A stretch of 63,392 nt of DNA from Curtobacterium sp. UCD-KPL2560 (GCF_001705035.1 NZ_MCIG01000008.1:14490-77881), one strand, 5' to 3'. Positions 39,259 through 48,493 are shown, numbered from the stretch's first letter. The notes: generated from the sequence alone by a model not told the origin. Made by a program: numbers and translations.

Positions 39259-41643
39259 TCAGTGTCGTCGGAGGTCTGCGATGAAGTCGATCTGTGCCTT
39301 GATCCCTCTCGATGATGCGAGCGTGCGGACTGCGTCCTGATCACCCGTCGGCCACTCCGGAAGAGCGGTACCGAAGACGATTCGATCCGCTCGCAACAGC
39401 TCCGCGGCGTCGAGGCGCTTCGCTATCAGCTGCTGACGTGTCTGGCCGCCGCCGAGGTCGCCTTCCTTACATTCGCCGATGACGAGGTCCCCATCTCGAT
39501 GCGCGATGAGATCGATCTCGAACGATGGTTTACCGGCACCTTCCTCGGCGAACTCGACCTCCGCTAGGTCGCTGTACTCCTCGGCGAGGCGAGCGAGACG
39601 ATTGCCAAGTAGGAGTGTGAGATCGCCGCTGTCCTTCAGAATGGTCCGCATCGCGGGGTGCAAGTCGTAGTAGAACTCGGGCTCACTTCCTGCCCGATGC
39701 CATCGGTCACCCGTGAGGGAATTGAGCGCGCCGCAACGAGTGCACGGGTAGGTCCTTCCGACGCGCTCAATGGGCGTGAACTGCACGGTTCTGCACTCTC
39801 CGCAGTTGAGCATGAAGCCGCGCGTGAGTAGCGACGACCGCAGCAGCTCGTCGAGGTCGTCCCGCAGCGCCGCCGCATCGGGGGTCGACCCTTGGGCGAG
39901 GAGTGCATCGAAAGTGAGAAACGACTCGTAGGCGGCGTCTCGCCGAAGTCGGACGCGACCACCCTCCGACGGTTCCTCGGCTTGGAAGGCGCGGAGCATC
40001 CGACCGCGTGAGGAGACGACAAGCTGGCGGAAGGCGCCACGTCCGCCGAGCCGATCCGCGACGAGGTCGGCGAGTTGCCCCGGGCGGGACAGGGTGGCCC
40101 TCATGTTTCCGCGGATAGCCGTCTGCTGTACCCACGGCATTAGTCCCAGGAACTGCAGTCGGGGCCGGGCCATCCGTTGCTCCAGCGGAGTCTCGGGCGG
40201 AAGGTACCCGGTGAATGCAGCATCGAAGGTGATGCCGTCCTTCGCGTCGCGAAGGTTTACCCAAGTCGCGCGGCCATCCGCTTGCAGGCTCCCTGGGACT
40301 GTTCCTCGCCCGCGCGGGGACTGCGGATGGTCGATCGCAGCGTCGACCAACCACCCCGGTCGTTCGGCGTCGGCCAGGAGAGGCGACGCAGTAGACGGCA
40401 GTGGGAGTGTCGGCTCGTGGGCCAATACCGCCGTCCCATCGCGCTCGATGAGGAAAGGGAACGTGGTCCGACGATCGGCGTGAGCGGCGACGAGTAGGCG
40501 CCGCTGTGGCGCACGGATGGGGAGGTCGCTTCCGCGCAGACGCTCCTCGGCGTCTTCCAGTCCCGCGTCTCGGACGAGTGACCCGAGTACACGTACCGCC
40601 GCTTCTAGTTCGTCGGCGGACATGGAAGCTGACGCGAGATAAGCGGGACGCTCGAATGGATCGGTCGCCATCCGGCCGGCGAGCCCCGCAGCAAGAGCGG
40701 TGCTCTCAGCCGGCTGCTCGAGCATCGGGGTGGTGATCCACACCGCCTGTCCATGCAGCCGGTCGAGCAGTACGGCAAGCGCAAAATCGTCCGCGGTGTC
40801 CCCGACTGACGCGGTGACGGTTGCCGGCTGTGTCTCGTTGCCCCACCAGGTCAGGCCGTCATCGATTGCATCGAACCATGGTTGCAGGTCGCTGCTGCGT
40901 GACGAGAGGACCATGTTCGCAAACCAGGTCAAGGCGTCTGGAGCGTGCGAACTGTCCCGTGAGGCGATCCACCGGATGAGGTCGCTTGGCGGAGCGGCCG
41001 GCTCCGAGTCCTCGGCGGGCCCTATTGGCGGCTTCCCGGTGATAAAGGCCGCGAACAGTGCGGCGCTGGACTTCCAGTGGGTCCTCGCTACTTGCGCTGC
41101 CACCGGGGATGTGAGCGCTGTAGCAGCCAGCAGTTGCGGGGGGAGCCTCTCGCCGACAGCTCGGAGTCGAAGGTATTGCGGGATCGGCAAGCCGTCGGTG
41201 AATCCACGAAGCAGCTCGCATTCCGCGCCCGCGGTCGCAGCAGCGATCGCCGCCGCGGCCGGAGCCATCGAGTCGCAGTCAGCGACGTCTCCGTCATTGC
41301 TCAATCGGTCGCTCAAGGCTTCCGGAGACAACGCGGACCAAATCAGCTCTCCGGGGGCATACACGGCAAGGTAATCGGGATCGTAATGGCGTAGCTGCGC
41401 GAGCAGGCCGGGGTCTATCTCGCCCTCCCGTCCGTACGGAATCAAGACGAAGCCTTCGCCACCCCAGATAGCTGACACCGCGGAGAGAGCTTCGCGTGCC
41501 CACGCCTGCCAGGAGGACCCGGCATAAGTCAGAACCGCCACGCGCGGTGGTCGGTACGACGTCGATATCTCGTGATGTTCCAGAGCGGCTGGCACGGGTT
41601 CATCTTGCCGCGCCGCGGGATCGCCGTCCAACGAGGCGGACAC
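39259..41643 (-). CDS. Large protein with zinc ribbon and PD-(D/E)XK nuclease signature
   Basis: A 794-residue protein I cannot place in a named family. The N-terminal part (RVAVLTYAGSSWQAWAREAL, then YDPDYLAVY) looks like an alpha/beta domain. The middle is long and helical. A zinc ribbon is formed by C614, C617, C634 and C637 (CGEC, CTRC). The C-terminal domain has E709, D711, then E724-C-K726 in IDLIAHRDGDLVIGECK, the classic PD-(D/E)XK nuclease core. GTG 41643 was chosen for the ggag 8 bases upstream; the frame runs on to 41787. It follows the Lsr2-like gene by 59 bp on the same strand, probably one operon. Confidence 0.7.
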   Translation of the reverse strand: MSASLDGDPAARQDEPVPAALEHHEISTSYRPPRVAVLTYAGSSWQAWAREALSAVSAIWGGEGFVLIPYGREGEIDPGLLAQLRHYDPDYLAVYAPGELIWSALSPEALSDRLSNDGDVADCDSMAPAAAAIAAATAGAECELLRGFTDGLPIPQYLRLRAVGERLPPQLLAATALTSPVAAQVARTHWKSSAALFAAFITGKPPIGPAEDSEPAAPPSDLIRWIASRDSSHAPDALTWFANMVLSSRSSDLQPWFDAIDDGLTWWGNETQPATVTASVGDTADDFALAVLLDRLHGQAVWITTPMLEQPAESTALAAGLAGRMATDPFERPAYLASASMSADELEAAVRVLGSLVRDAGLEDAEERLRGSDLPIRAPQRRLLVAAHADRRTTFPFLIERDGTAVLAHEPTLPLPSTASPLLADAERPGWLVDAAIDHPQSPRGRGTVPGSLQADGRATWVNLRDAKDGITFDAAFTGYLPPETPLEQRMARPRLQFLGLMPWVQQTAIRGNMRATLSRPGQLADLVADRLGGRGAFRQLVVSSRGRMLRAFQAEEPSEGGRVRLRRDAAYESFLTFDALLAQGSTPDAAALRDDLDELLRSSLLTRGFMLNCGECRTVQFTPIERVGRTYPCTRCGALNSLTGDRWHRAGSEPEFYYDLHPAMRTILKDSGDLTLLLGNRLARLAEEYSDLAEVEFAEEGAGKPSFEIDLIAHRDGDLVIGECKEGDLGGGQTRQQLIAKRLDAAELLRADRIVFGTALPEWPTGDQDAVRTLASSRGIKAQIDFIADLRRH

Positions 41644-41702
41644 CTGCAACACTCCGGTTCCCGCGCCGACGAAGCGGTGCAGCGTCGGCACGGGACGCGG
41701 TG

Positions 41703-42047
41703 TCAGTGCGCAGCGTTGTACGCGTCGCGGACTACCTGGCTGATGCGCCCACGCGACGACACGTCGTGACCGTTCGCGTTTGCCCACTCTCGGATCTTGG
41801 CCAGTTCGTCTGCGTTGCCTCGTTTCGAGGCGGAGCCGCTTCGCCGGCGAGCGGCTCTATCGCCCATCTTTCGGGCGGCCGCAACGTAGTCGGAGAGGGC
41901 CCCGCGGAGCGCCTCCACGTTCTCGTCACTGAGATCGATCTCGTATTCGCTGCCGTCGAAAGCGAAGCGCAGGGTGCGGCCCTTGCCTTCGGTGATCGTG
42001 TCGCCGGTGAGGTCATCGATGAGGTGTGTAGTCACTCGCTGTGCCAC
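41703..42047 (-). CDS. Lsr2-family nucleoid-associated protein
   Basis: A 114-residue Lsr2 protein, the actinobacterial H-NS analogue that binds AT-rich foreign DNA and silences it. The N-terminal dimerisation domain is AQRVTTHLIDDLTG...FAFDGSEYEIDLSDEN. The C-terminal DNA-binding domain is IREWANANGHDVSSRGRISQ, with the RGR minor-groove motif intact. GTG 42047 has gaaagg upstream and matches the family start better than ATG 42062. It is placed directly upstream of the nuclease-like gene. Confidence 0.88.
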   Translation of the reverse strand: MAQRVTTHLIDDLTGDTITEGKGRTLRFAFDGSEYEIDLSDENVEALRGALSDYVAAARKMGDRAARRRSGSASKRGNADELAKIREWANANGHDVSSRGRISQVVRDAYNAAH

Positions 42048-42279
42048 TGGAATGCCTTTCATGGGAGGGGAGGTTGCTCATCATTGTGGCATAACCTCCG
42101 CGGAGTCGAATGGTCGGAGCGTTCGTCGGTGGGCGGTTCTCACTCACGAGCTGCGCGGCTGTCCTGCCTCGGCGAGAATGTCGTTGATTACCTTTGTCGT
42201 GCAACACGTGTCTTTCGAAGGAGGACGTCGCATCAGCGGCTGCGTTCCCCGTGTCGGCGGGTACCAGGACACTGTGTAC

Positions 42280-43038
42280 ATGACAGAACTCGCGTACATG
42301 GTCCGGGCCGACTGGGGTCAACAGGGGACGGGGATGACTGCCCAGAGTGTGGTCATCCGGGACTGGCTCGGTCCGGGACCCTACGTCTTCGCAGTGTCGG
42401 ACGCGGGCGCTTTCGGTGTGGATGATCATGATGCGGATGCCGAAGCGGCAGGGTACCTCGATGCGGATGCGGTCAATCGAAGCGTCCTGAGTACCCGGCG
42501 GCTTCCGCGATTTTCCACAAGTGCTGACGTCACGCTTCAGACGGTGGTCGTCCTACATCCATTCGAGGAGAGCGACCTCGAAGCGATCCGCAAGGTGGCT
42601 GATGCGAACAGCTTGCGCAAGCTGTTCATCCTCGTGTGGTCAGGCGACGACATCGTGCGTACGTGGCTCGATGGCATGGGAGCGTTGAACCTGCACACGC
42701 GGAAGACCGCGGGCGTCGAGGACTCCCTTTTGCTCGCCGCGGCCGGGATGATCAAGAGCGAGGACTACAACGGGCTTAGCTCTGGTAAGGGCAAAGACGC
42801 CGTTGTGCAACTCGTCAGAGCTTTCGCAGTCGAGGGATATCCCGTTGACCCTACATTTTGGCTGCGCGCGTACTTTGCCGTAGGTGGGGGCTTCAAGCAC
42901 GCGCCCGCGTTGCAGAAAATCGTTCAGGAGATGGCGACGGGGATCAGGCACCGTGTTAAGCCGCGCTATCGCGACAATATCGTCGCCATCCTTCGCGACC
43001 GCGACCGCGACCGCGACGGGGACGTCGGGGACGAGTGA
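42280..43038 (+). CDS. Hypothetical protein with C-terminal Asp/Arg repeat
   Basis: A 252-residue soluble protein with no family I recognise. It contains segments such as LRKLFILVWSGDDIVRTWL and YPVDPTFWLRAYFAVGGGF. The C-terminus is a short RDRDRDRDGD run encoded by gaccgc repeats. ATG 42280 is a reasonable start, with agga ten bases upstream; alternatives upstream would overlap the divergent Lsr2 promoter. It is divergent from the Lsr2 gene (232-bp gap) and 137 bp before the HEPN-like gene on the same strand. Confidence 0.6.
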   Translation: MTELAYMVRADWGQQGTGMTAQSVVIRDWLGPGPYVFAVSDAGAFGVDDHDADAEAAGYLDADAVNRSVLSTRRLPRFSTSADVTLQTVVVLHPFEESDLEAIRKVADANSLRKLFILVWSGDDIVRTWLDGMGALNLHTRKTAGVEDSLLLAAAGMIKSEDYNGLSSGKGKDAVVQLVRAFAVEGYPVDPTFWLRAYFAVGGGFKHAPALQKIVQEMATGIRHRVKPRYRDNIVAILRDRDRDRDGDVGDE

Positions 43039-43175
43039 GTACCCGGGAGTCGCTCCTGCCTGTTTGAGGACGGTTGAAGCAACTACTGCAACAGCCTGTG
43101 CCGTGGACGGGGGTCAGCGGCGTGACGGTACCGACGGCTACGCTTTCTAGTCTGACAAAAGGGGGAAGCCGAACG

Positions 43176-44609
43176 ATGGCTGATATGGATCTCGAAGTCG
43201 CCAGCACAGGATCACAGGGCGGAATATCGTCCACGATCCAAGAGTTCGAGCAGGCGCTTCTCGCCCGGGTCGACGCCCTGCACCTTCCGTCCGAGGGAGT
43301 TCTCGTTGGGGTGCAGCAGCGCGTGCAGGTTCTCTCGAACCTCGACGGCGCCATGGCGAACCTTCCGCAGGAGAAGCGCGCGACGGCCATGTACCTGTCC
43401 AAGTTCATCATGGCGGTGTCCGCCGGGCTCTTCGACGCCGCGCTGAACTACCTGTGGGACGAAACGATCGGCGAACTCCGGAAGCGGATCATCGCGTACG
43501 ACCTCGACTACTTCTTCGACAATGCCGTCTCCTCGCCGGAGAAGCGCAAGGACCTGTCGGGCCCCGACGACCTCCTCAAGGTCACGGACGACGAGTTGAT
43601 CCGTGCCGCGGCGAAGATCGGTTTCGTCTCCTCAGTCGGACAGCAGCAGCTCGATCTCGTACGTTTCATGCGAAACCACGCGAGCGCTGCCCATCCGAAC
43701 CAGCACGAGCTGCAGCCGTTCGCGCTGCTCGGGTACATGGAAACGTGCATCAAGGAAGTGATCACGCTTCCGGACTCACCCACGATGGTTGCCACGTCGC
43801 GCCTGTTGGCGAACATCAAGCGGGAAACAGTCACCGCTGCTCACGCCGAGAGCTTCGCGCCGCTCTTCGAAGGCCTACGCCGCGACCAGACCGAGACGTT
43901 GGCGAACGGACTGTTCGGCCTCTACGTATCACCGGAATCGACCTCGGTCATCCGCGACAACATCCGATTGCTCCTTCCGCTCCTGTGGCCGCACGTGACG
44001 GAGTCGGTGAAAGCGAACTTCGGCGTCCGATACGCGAGGTTCCAGGCCAATCTTGACCTGGCTCAGGCTGAACTTGCACACGAGTTCCTCGTCGCGGTGG
44101 GCGGTACGTCTTATCTCCCTGAGGACATCCGATCGGGACAGATAGACGCACTCCTCGACCGACTGCGCAGCGCCCACCACGGCTTCGACAACTTCTACAA
44201 CGAACCGCCCGTCGCGCACGAGCTTGAGACCTACGTCGGCACGTTGGCGCTGCCAGCTGGCGTCAGTGACAAGTTTGCACAGGTCATCGTCGACGCTTTC
44301 CTTGGGAGGTCGTCGGGCCTTGCGTACGCGGCCGACCCAATATACGAGCGTCTCCTCCGCCGAATGACGCCGAACGAAGCGGCAGGTGCGCTTCTCGTGG
44401 CGACTGGGCCAGATGTCTCTGCCCTGCTGCGTTACGACATCCCGAAGAGCCAGTTCGCGCGTCTCCTCGACATCATCGCCCCGAAGCTCATCAACCGCTC
44501 AGCGACCGCGTTGATGAACCACCTTCGTAGCTTCACTGGCGCGCCGGCGCAGATCGCTCTCGATACGAAGATGCAGTCGCTCCGCGCGAAGCTTGCCGAG
44601 AATCTATAG
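43176..44609 (+). CDS. Protein with HEPN-like R-x6-H motif
   Basis: A 477-residue helical protein not assigned to a named family. Residues 166-173 read RNHASAAH, fitting the R-(polar)-x4-6-H motif of HEPN ribonucleases, in a helical context (QLDLVRFMRN). A second part (about 230-470) is also helical and may be a sensor or oligomerisation module. A strong ggggga precedes ATG 43176. With its upstream neighbour it forms a likely two-gene operon. RNase activity is inferred from the motif only. Confidence 0.6.
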   Translation: MADMDLEVASTGSQGGISSTIQEFEQALLARVDALHLPSEGVLVGVQQRVQVLSNLDGAMANLPQEKRATAMYLSKFIMAVSAGLFDAALNYLWDETIGELRKRIIAYDLDYFFDNAVSSPEKRKDLSGPDDLLKVTDDELIRAAAKIGFVSSVGQQQLDLVRFMRNHASAAHPNQHELQPFALLGYMETCIKEVITLPDSPTMVATSRLLANIKRETVTAAHAESFAPLFEGLRRDQTETLANGLFGLYVSPESTSVIRDNIRLLLPLLWPHVTESVKANFGVRYARFQANLDLAQAELAHEFLVAVGGTSYLPEDIRSGQIDALLDRLRSAHHGFDNFYNEPPVAHELETYVGTLALPAGVSDKFAQVIVDAFLGRSSGLAYAADPIYERLLRRMTPNEAAGALLVATGPDVSALLRYDIPKSQFARLLDIIAPKLINRSATALMNHLRSFTGAPAQIALDTKMQSLRAKLAENL

Positions 44610-44689
44610 CGGAGCATGCGCGGGTGGCCTAACGCGAGAGCCGAACACGATACGGAACGCTCCGGTCCCGGCGTCAGTATGTCGTCCCG

Positions 44690-45562
44690 TCAGGAGGTCG
44701 TGAACGACCGTGTCCTCTCGCGACGCACCCCGTTCTCGATCCACGTTGCGTGTACTTCGAAAGTCATGGTGCCCATTAGGGTAATCAGGCTCCATTGAAG
44801 TTCTGACTCACCAAACAGTGTGAACAGCTCGGTTGGGCCTTCGAAGCGATAAGCGCTATCGTCCGACCCGACCGGCTCGATGGTGAATTCAAATTGTTCG
44901 GCGTCGACCTCGGACAGGTTGCGAAGGACAAGGTCGTTCCGACGAGTTCGGGTCTTCATCTTGCCGTTCCGGTCGAAGCCGACTTGGTCCACCAAATGGA
45001 CGTGCTCCCAAGCCGGATCCGCGCCTGAGGACCGACGAGGGAGCGAGCCTTCACCCCACCCGTTGTCGTCGACGTCGTGCTCCAGAGCACGGGTGACCTG
45101 AGCGGCAAGATCCCCGGGGTCGCTGTAGTCGCCGAGAAGCCCGTCCTGCTCGAGTGCGGTCTTGAAGTCCTTGAGAGCGATGAGTTGCTTCGGGTCGACG
45201 TCGCGGGGCAGGTCCTCGGATGAGAAGTAGACGTGCACTGGCTTCCCGACCGCCGCTGCGCGGCGAATCTCCTCAGCCGTGCCCGACACGTCGTAGCCGG
45301 TGTGGGTGCCGAGGCGAGAGTCGAAAAACGCAACGACGACGTCGGCGCGATCGACGGCCTGCGCGTTGATAAGGGCTTGGGCGCGATCCCCAAGCGCGGC
45401 GACCGCGTGCCGTTCATACAGCCACGGCAACGCGACGATGTTCTGGCGGTGCGCGTTCTGCACGCTCCAGTCGTTGATCGCGTCCCGCACTGCCGCACGT
45501 TCTTCACGGGTGTCTCCCGGTGAGGCGATGAGGATCAAGATGCTGTTGACGTTGGTCGGCAT
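44690..45562 (-). CDS. TIR-like/DUF4062-like domain protein
   Basis: A 290-residue protein. The N-terminal 130 residues form a Rossmann-like domain: SILILIASPGDTREERAAVRD, then RADVVVAFFDSRLGTHTGY, then SGTAEEIRRAAAVGKPVHVYF. This pattern is seen in DUF4062 and TIR-like domains of immune proteins; E97 or E98 is placed like a catalytic glutamate. The C-terminal 100 residues are beta-rich (FEFTIEPVGSDDSAYRF) and may sense or bind a ligand. ATG 45562 was chosen as the natural domain start. It is divergent from the DUF6615-like gene with only 32 bp between starts, and convergent with the HEPN-like gene. Confidence 0.65.
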   Translation of the reverse strand: MPTNVNSILILIASPGDTREERAAVRDAINDWSVQNAHRQNIVALPWLYERHAVAALGDRAQALINAQAVDRADVVVAFFDSRLGTHTGYDVSGTAEEIRRAAAVGKPVHVYFSSEDLPRDVDPKQLIALKDFKTALEQDGLLGDYSDPGDLAAQVTRALEHDVDDNGWGEGSLPRRSSGADPAWEHVHLVDQVGFDRNGKMKTRTRRNDLVLRNLSEVDAEQFEFTIEPVGSDDSAYRFEGPTELFTLFGESELQWSLITLMGTMTFEVHATWIENGVRRERTRSFTTS

Positions 45563-45594
45563 GTTGTCTGCTTCGTTCGTTTCGGGGACGGGGT

Positions 45595-46605
45595 ATGAGC
45601 GGGAGCGCGGGCGGCGCTCTGGCAATGAGGATTCTCCACGAAATCTGTGATGATTACGGGATGAAGGTGCAAGCGTTGGCACAAGTCATGGACGAACTCG
45701 CGGAGCTGACTTGGTTCAAACTCGTGGAGGCCAGGCGCCTGACGATGCGCATGGGTGAAGTCTCGATCACGGACCACAACCTGCTCGCGCTTCAGCAGTT
45801 CGCGTCCGCGGCCGGTAGTGATGTACGCCTCGTCCATGCGCACGACGAGGCGACAAGCGGCGCCGACTTCGAGATCTGGCTGGTCGACCGAGCAGGCAGA
45901 CCGGTCTGGGCATACTCGATCCAAGCGAAGGTCGGCAGCTGGGTTGGTGCGACCTACAAGTACCGTTCGATCGGACACAAGGTCGGACCGGCCGCTCAAC
46001 ACGATCTTCTGCTTCGGCACGCGGCGACCAACGGAACCCGACCCTTCCACCTGCTCTACAACGGCTGGGATCCCAGCGATACCGATGCGCCGATACCACC
46101 GACACCGGATCAGCGAAAGCTTGGGTGCGCTGCCGTCTCCACCCACGAGGTGGCGCGAATCCGTCGTCTCAGCAGGCCCAGCCTGAAGGCAGTCGACTAC
46201 CTGCCAAAGAGCTTTCCCTGGTCCGAGCTGCTCACCAGACTGAGCCCGCCACCTCCGCCTCCCGTGAAGCCGACGTCTCCGATATCGCCATCCGGCGGGT
46301 CCGGTGCGCAGCCACCACTCGGTGGTGGCGCCGGACCGGGCACTAACGGCAACGGCGCACAGGGCGGCTCCGGACCCTCGGACGGGGACAGTCCCTCCCT
46401 CCCCGCACAGGCCGACGCAGGGTTGGACATCGTGAGGCCGGTCCTTGCTGATGTGGAGGGCGAGTCGGCTTCCCCGCTCCGTCGTCCTTCGGCCCTACCT
46501 GAATACGTACTACGCGGACTTGACGGCCCTCGAACGCAAGTGCCGCGCAAGCGCTCTGAAGATGTGTGGCTCCCGGAGTTCGCTCTCGTGGTCACGATCG
46601 ACTAG
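45595..46605 (+). CDS. DUF6615-like protein, possible PD-(D/E)XK nuclease
   Basis: A 336-residue protein. Residues 56-130 resemble DUF6615: VSITDHNLL, then SGADFEIWLV with D91 and E93, then IQAK with Q110 and K112, followed by aromatic and basic residues. D...(E/Q)xK is compatible with a nuclease fold. Residues 210-290 are a Pro/Gly-rich linker, and the last 40 residues are basic. Its start (ATG 45595, or ATG 45625/45661) is uncertain, as no strong ribosome-binding site precedes any. It shares a very short divergent promoter with the TIR-like gene, hinting at joint regulation. Confidence 0.55.
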   Translation: MSGSAGGALAMRILHEICDDYGMKVQALAQVMDELAELTWFKLVEARRLTMRMGEVSITDHNLLALQQFASAAGSDVRLVHAHDEATSGADFEIWLVDRAGRPVWAYSIQAKVGSWVGATYKYRSIGHKVGPAAQHDLLLRHAATNGTRPFHLLYNGWDPSDTDAPIPPTPDQRKLGCAAVSTHEVARIRRLSRPSLKAVDYLPKSFPWSELLTRLSPPPPPPVKPTSPISPSGGSGAQPPLGGGAGPGTNGNGAQGGSGPSDGDSPSLPAQADAGLDIVRPVLADVEGESASPLRRPSALPEYVLRGLDGPRTQVPRKRSEDVWLPEFALVVTID

Positions 46606-47145
46606 CGGTGCCCACGCGGCAAGGGATGAAAGGCCACATCCTGACGTCCGGCGTGTTCTCATCAGTGGTCGGAGGGTCGAGCTCCTCAGACCACACGAAG
46701 ACGCAATCGCGCCGGACTGACCTTCCGCCTGGGTCCGGGCGACCGAGCCCGGGTGCACGCAGGCCAATGGCGCGTGGCGGCTCGCGCACCCCGCTCGAAG
46801 GAACAGACGCCGCACCTCACGACGTTTCTACATGGCAGTCGGATTCGGCACCGGAGACACGATGAGGAGCAGACACGCGATCCGCATCTGATCAGGGCAA
46901 AGAAGATCTGCCACGTACCGTGAGAAACAGCGGTGACATGTCCCGTGAGAAAGGCCGCTCTGCCGCGGCCGCCTTCGACAGCGCCTGCGAGAAGACGCAT
47001 CTGTTTCGTCCGCCAGTTGACTCGTCCGACTGCAACTCGCCGTGTCTGAAGGACGGTCACGGACACGTTGTTCGGCAGTACGGACGGGCCGGAGGTCGCG
47101 GCTCTCCCGGCTCGATCCAGGGCAGGCAGAGCTACCGCGCGATGC
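46606..47145. other. Gene-free right edge of the island
   Basis: 540 bp with no supportable gene on either strand; the open frames are Arg/Cys/Ser-rich without start signals. No tRNA or direct-repeat attachment site was recognised here. It marks the change back to core-like composition. Confidence 0.45.
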
Positions 47146-47718
47146 TCAGCTGCCCTTGGCGGAGGTCACGAAGGACGCGGTGTCCGTCGCGTCGGTGACG
47201 GGCTCGATGGTGCCGGTGGTCGTGAAGGTCGCCCCTGGTCGCAGGGTGATCGCGGCACCCTCGGTTCCACACCAGAGCGTGACCTCCGCGAGCGTGGTGG
47301 CGGCTGCGACGCTCGTCGACGGTCCGATCGGGTAGCGGGCCGCGGTCGGTGTCGGCGTCGAGACCGGGTCGTCCGACGAACGCGGCACACGGGCCGACAC
47401 GACGTCGGGGTCGCTGTCCCGGAGGACGGCGACGGCGCAACGGCCTCCGGCGAGGGCGATGGCGAAGCCCCCCTCGGCGGAGGTGCCGGTCGCGACGACG
47501 TGTGCGCGCAGTACTGGTGGGAGCGCCCCGACGAGTGCGGAGTCAGCGGCCACCACAGGCAGCCGTGAGACGGCGGGGTCCACGTGGTACTGCGTGGGCC
47601 GCGCAGGAGAGCAGCCGGTCAGGAGGAGCGACGTGAGCGCGATCGTGACGGCGTACCGGAGGCCGCTCCGGCGCTGACTGCGCAGGGGCGGTCCGGACGA
47701 GCGTCGGGTCTCACGCAC
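47146..47718 (-). CDS. Small lipoprotein of unknown function
   Basis: A 190-residue probable lipoprotein. The N-terminus is basic (RRSSGPPLRSQRRSG), then a hydrophobic run AVTIALTSLLLTGCSP with the lipobox LLTGC, so Cys is the predicted lipidated residue. The rest is Ala/Thr/Val-rich with two further Cys. GTG 47718 overlaps the stop of the upstream secreted-protein gene (gtgcgtga), arguing for coupled translation. Function unknown. Confidence 0.65.
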   Translation of the reverse strand: MRETRRSSGPPLRSQRRSGLRYAVTIALTSLLLTGCSPARPTQYHVDPAVSRLPVVAADSALVGALPPVLRAHVVATGTSAEGGFAIALAGGRCAVAVLRDSDPDVVSARVPRSSDDPVSTPTPTAARYPIGPSTSVAAATTLAEVTLWCGTEGAAITLRPGATFTTTGTIEPVTDATDTASFVTSAKGS

Positions 47719-48235
47719 GGTAGGAACGGTACTGGAGCCGCTCGAACTCGTAGGCCTTGCCGTTCCCGGATTTGCTGAAGCCACCACCGGGTGTGTTGCA
47801 CGACTGGGTCTGCGTCCAGTGGAAACTCTTGACGGAGTACACGGCGTCTGCGCGCAGGATCCATGTCTGCCCGGACGGGATGGCGACGGAGTAGCCCGTC
47901 GAGGTGGTGTAGGTCGACGTCACGTTGAATCCGACGGACCCGCTGACCGCTTCGGCGGACACGCCTGCGTTGCCCGTCACCGAGTTGCTCACCGCGACCG
48001 ACTTCGTCAGCGACAACGTTCCCGGTCCCACGCCGGAGACGCTCCAGTTCGGTCCCGACGGCGACTTGACCGTGGTACCGGCGTCGGCGACGTTGCTGAG
48101 CTTCGTGACGACCGGCCCGCATCCCACGCCGCCCTGGTCGGTGTGCACCGGCACAGCCGATGCGGTCTGCGCGCCGGTCAACGACAGACCAGCGATGAGG
48201 GCGCTCGTCGCGACCAGTGCGATCCCTGTCTTCAT
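47711..48235 (-). CDS. Secreted protein of unknown function
   Basis: A 174-residue protein with a clear Sec signal peptide (KTGIALVATSALIAGLSL, cleavage after TASA). The mature part is rich in Ser, Thr, Val and Gly and contains alternating segments such as VGFNVTSTYTTSTGYSVAIP that suggest a beta-sandwich. It has two cysteines. ATG 48235 follows gaggggaacc. It is co-encoded with the downstream lipoprotein, so a surface-associated pair is likely; the role is not recognised. Confidence 0.65.
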   Translation of the reverse strand: MKTGIALVATSALIAGLSLTGAQTASAVPVHTDQGGVGCGPVVTKLSNVADAGTTVKSPSGPNWSVSGVGPGTLSLTKSVAVSNSVTGNAGVSAEAVSGSVGFNVTSTYTTSTGYSVAIPSGQTWILRADAVYSVKSFHWTQTQSCNTPGGGFSKSGNGKAYEFERLQYRSYRA

Positions 48236-48493
48236 GGTTCCCCTCGATCCTCTCGGTGGGACGACGCGGTCCCGAGCACAGGATCGACGATCGCCGGACG
48301 GCATCCATCCCGCCCGAGGTTGACGTCGCGGATCCGGTCGGCTGTCGGCAGCAGCCGAACGGCTGTCCCGTGTGCATGTGCCGGCCTTGGTCGAGCGGGT
48401 GAGTGACTTCGGGGCGAAGCGCAACCAATGCTGACGGACGGGACAGCACGTGTTCTCAGTGCTCCTCCTCCGTCGTGCGTCGGCGCGGTGCGG

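Noticed and set aside
46686-47066. 126-codon minus-strand frame at the island edge
   Set aside because: Cys/Arg-rich with no start signal or recognisable fold.
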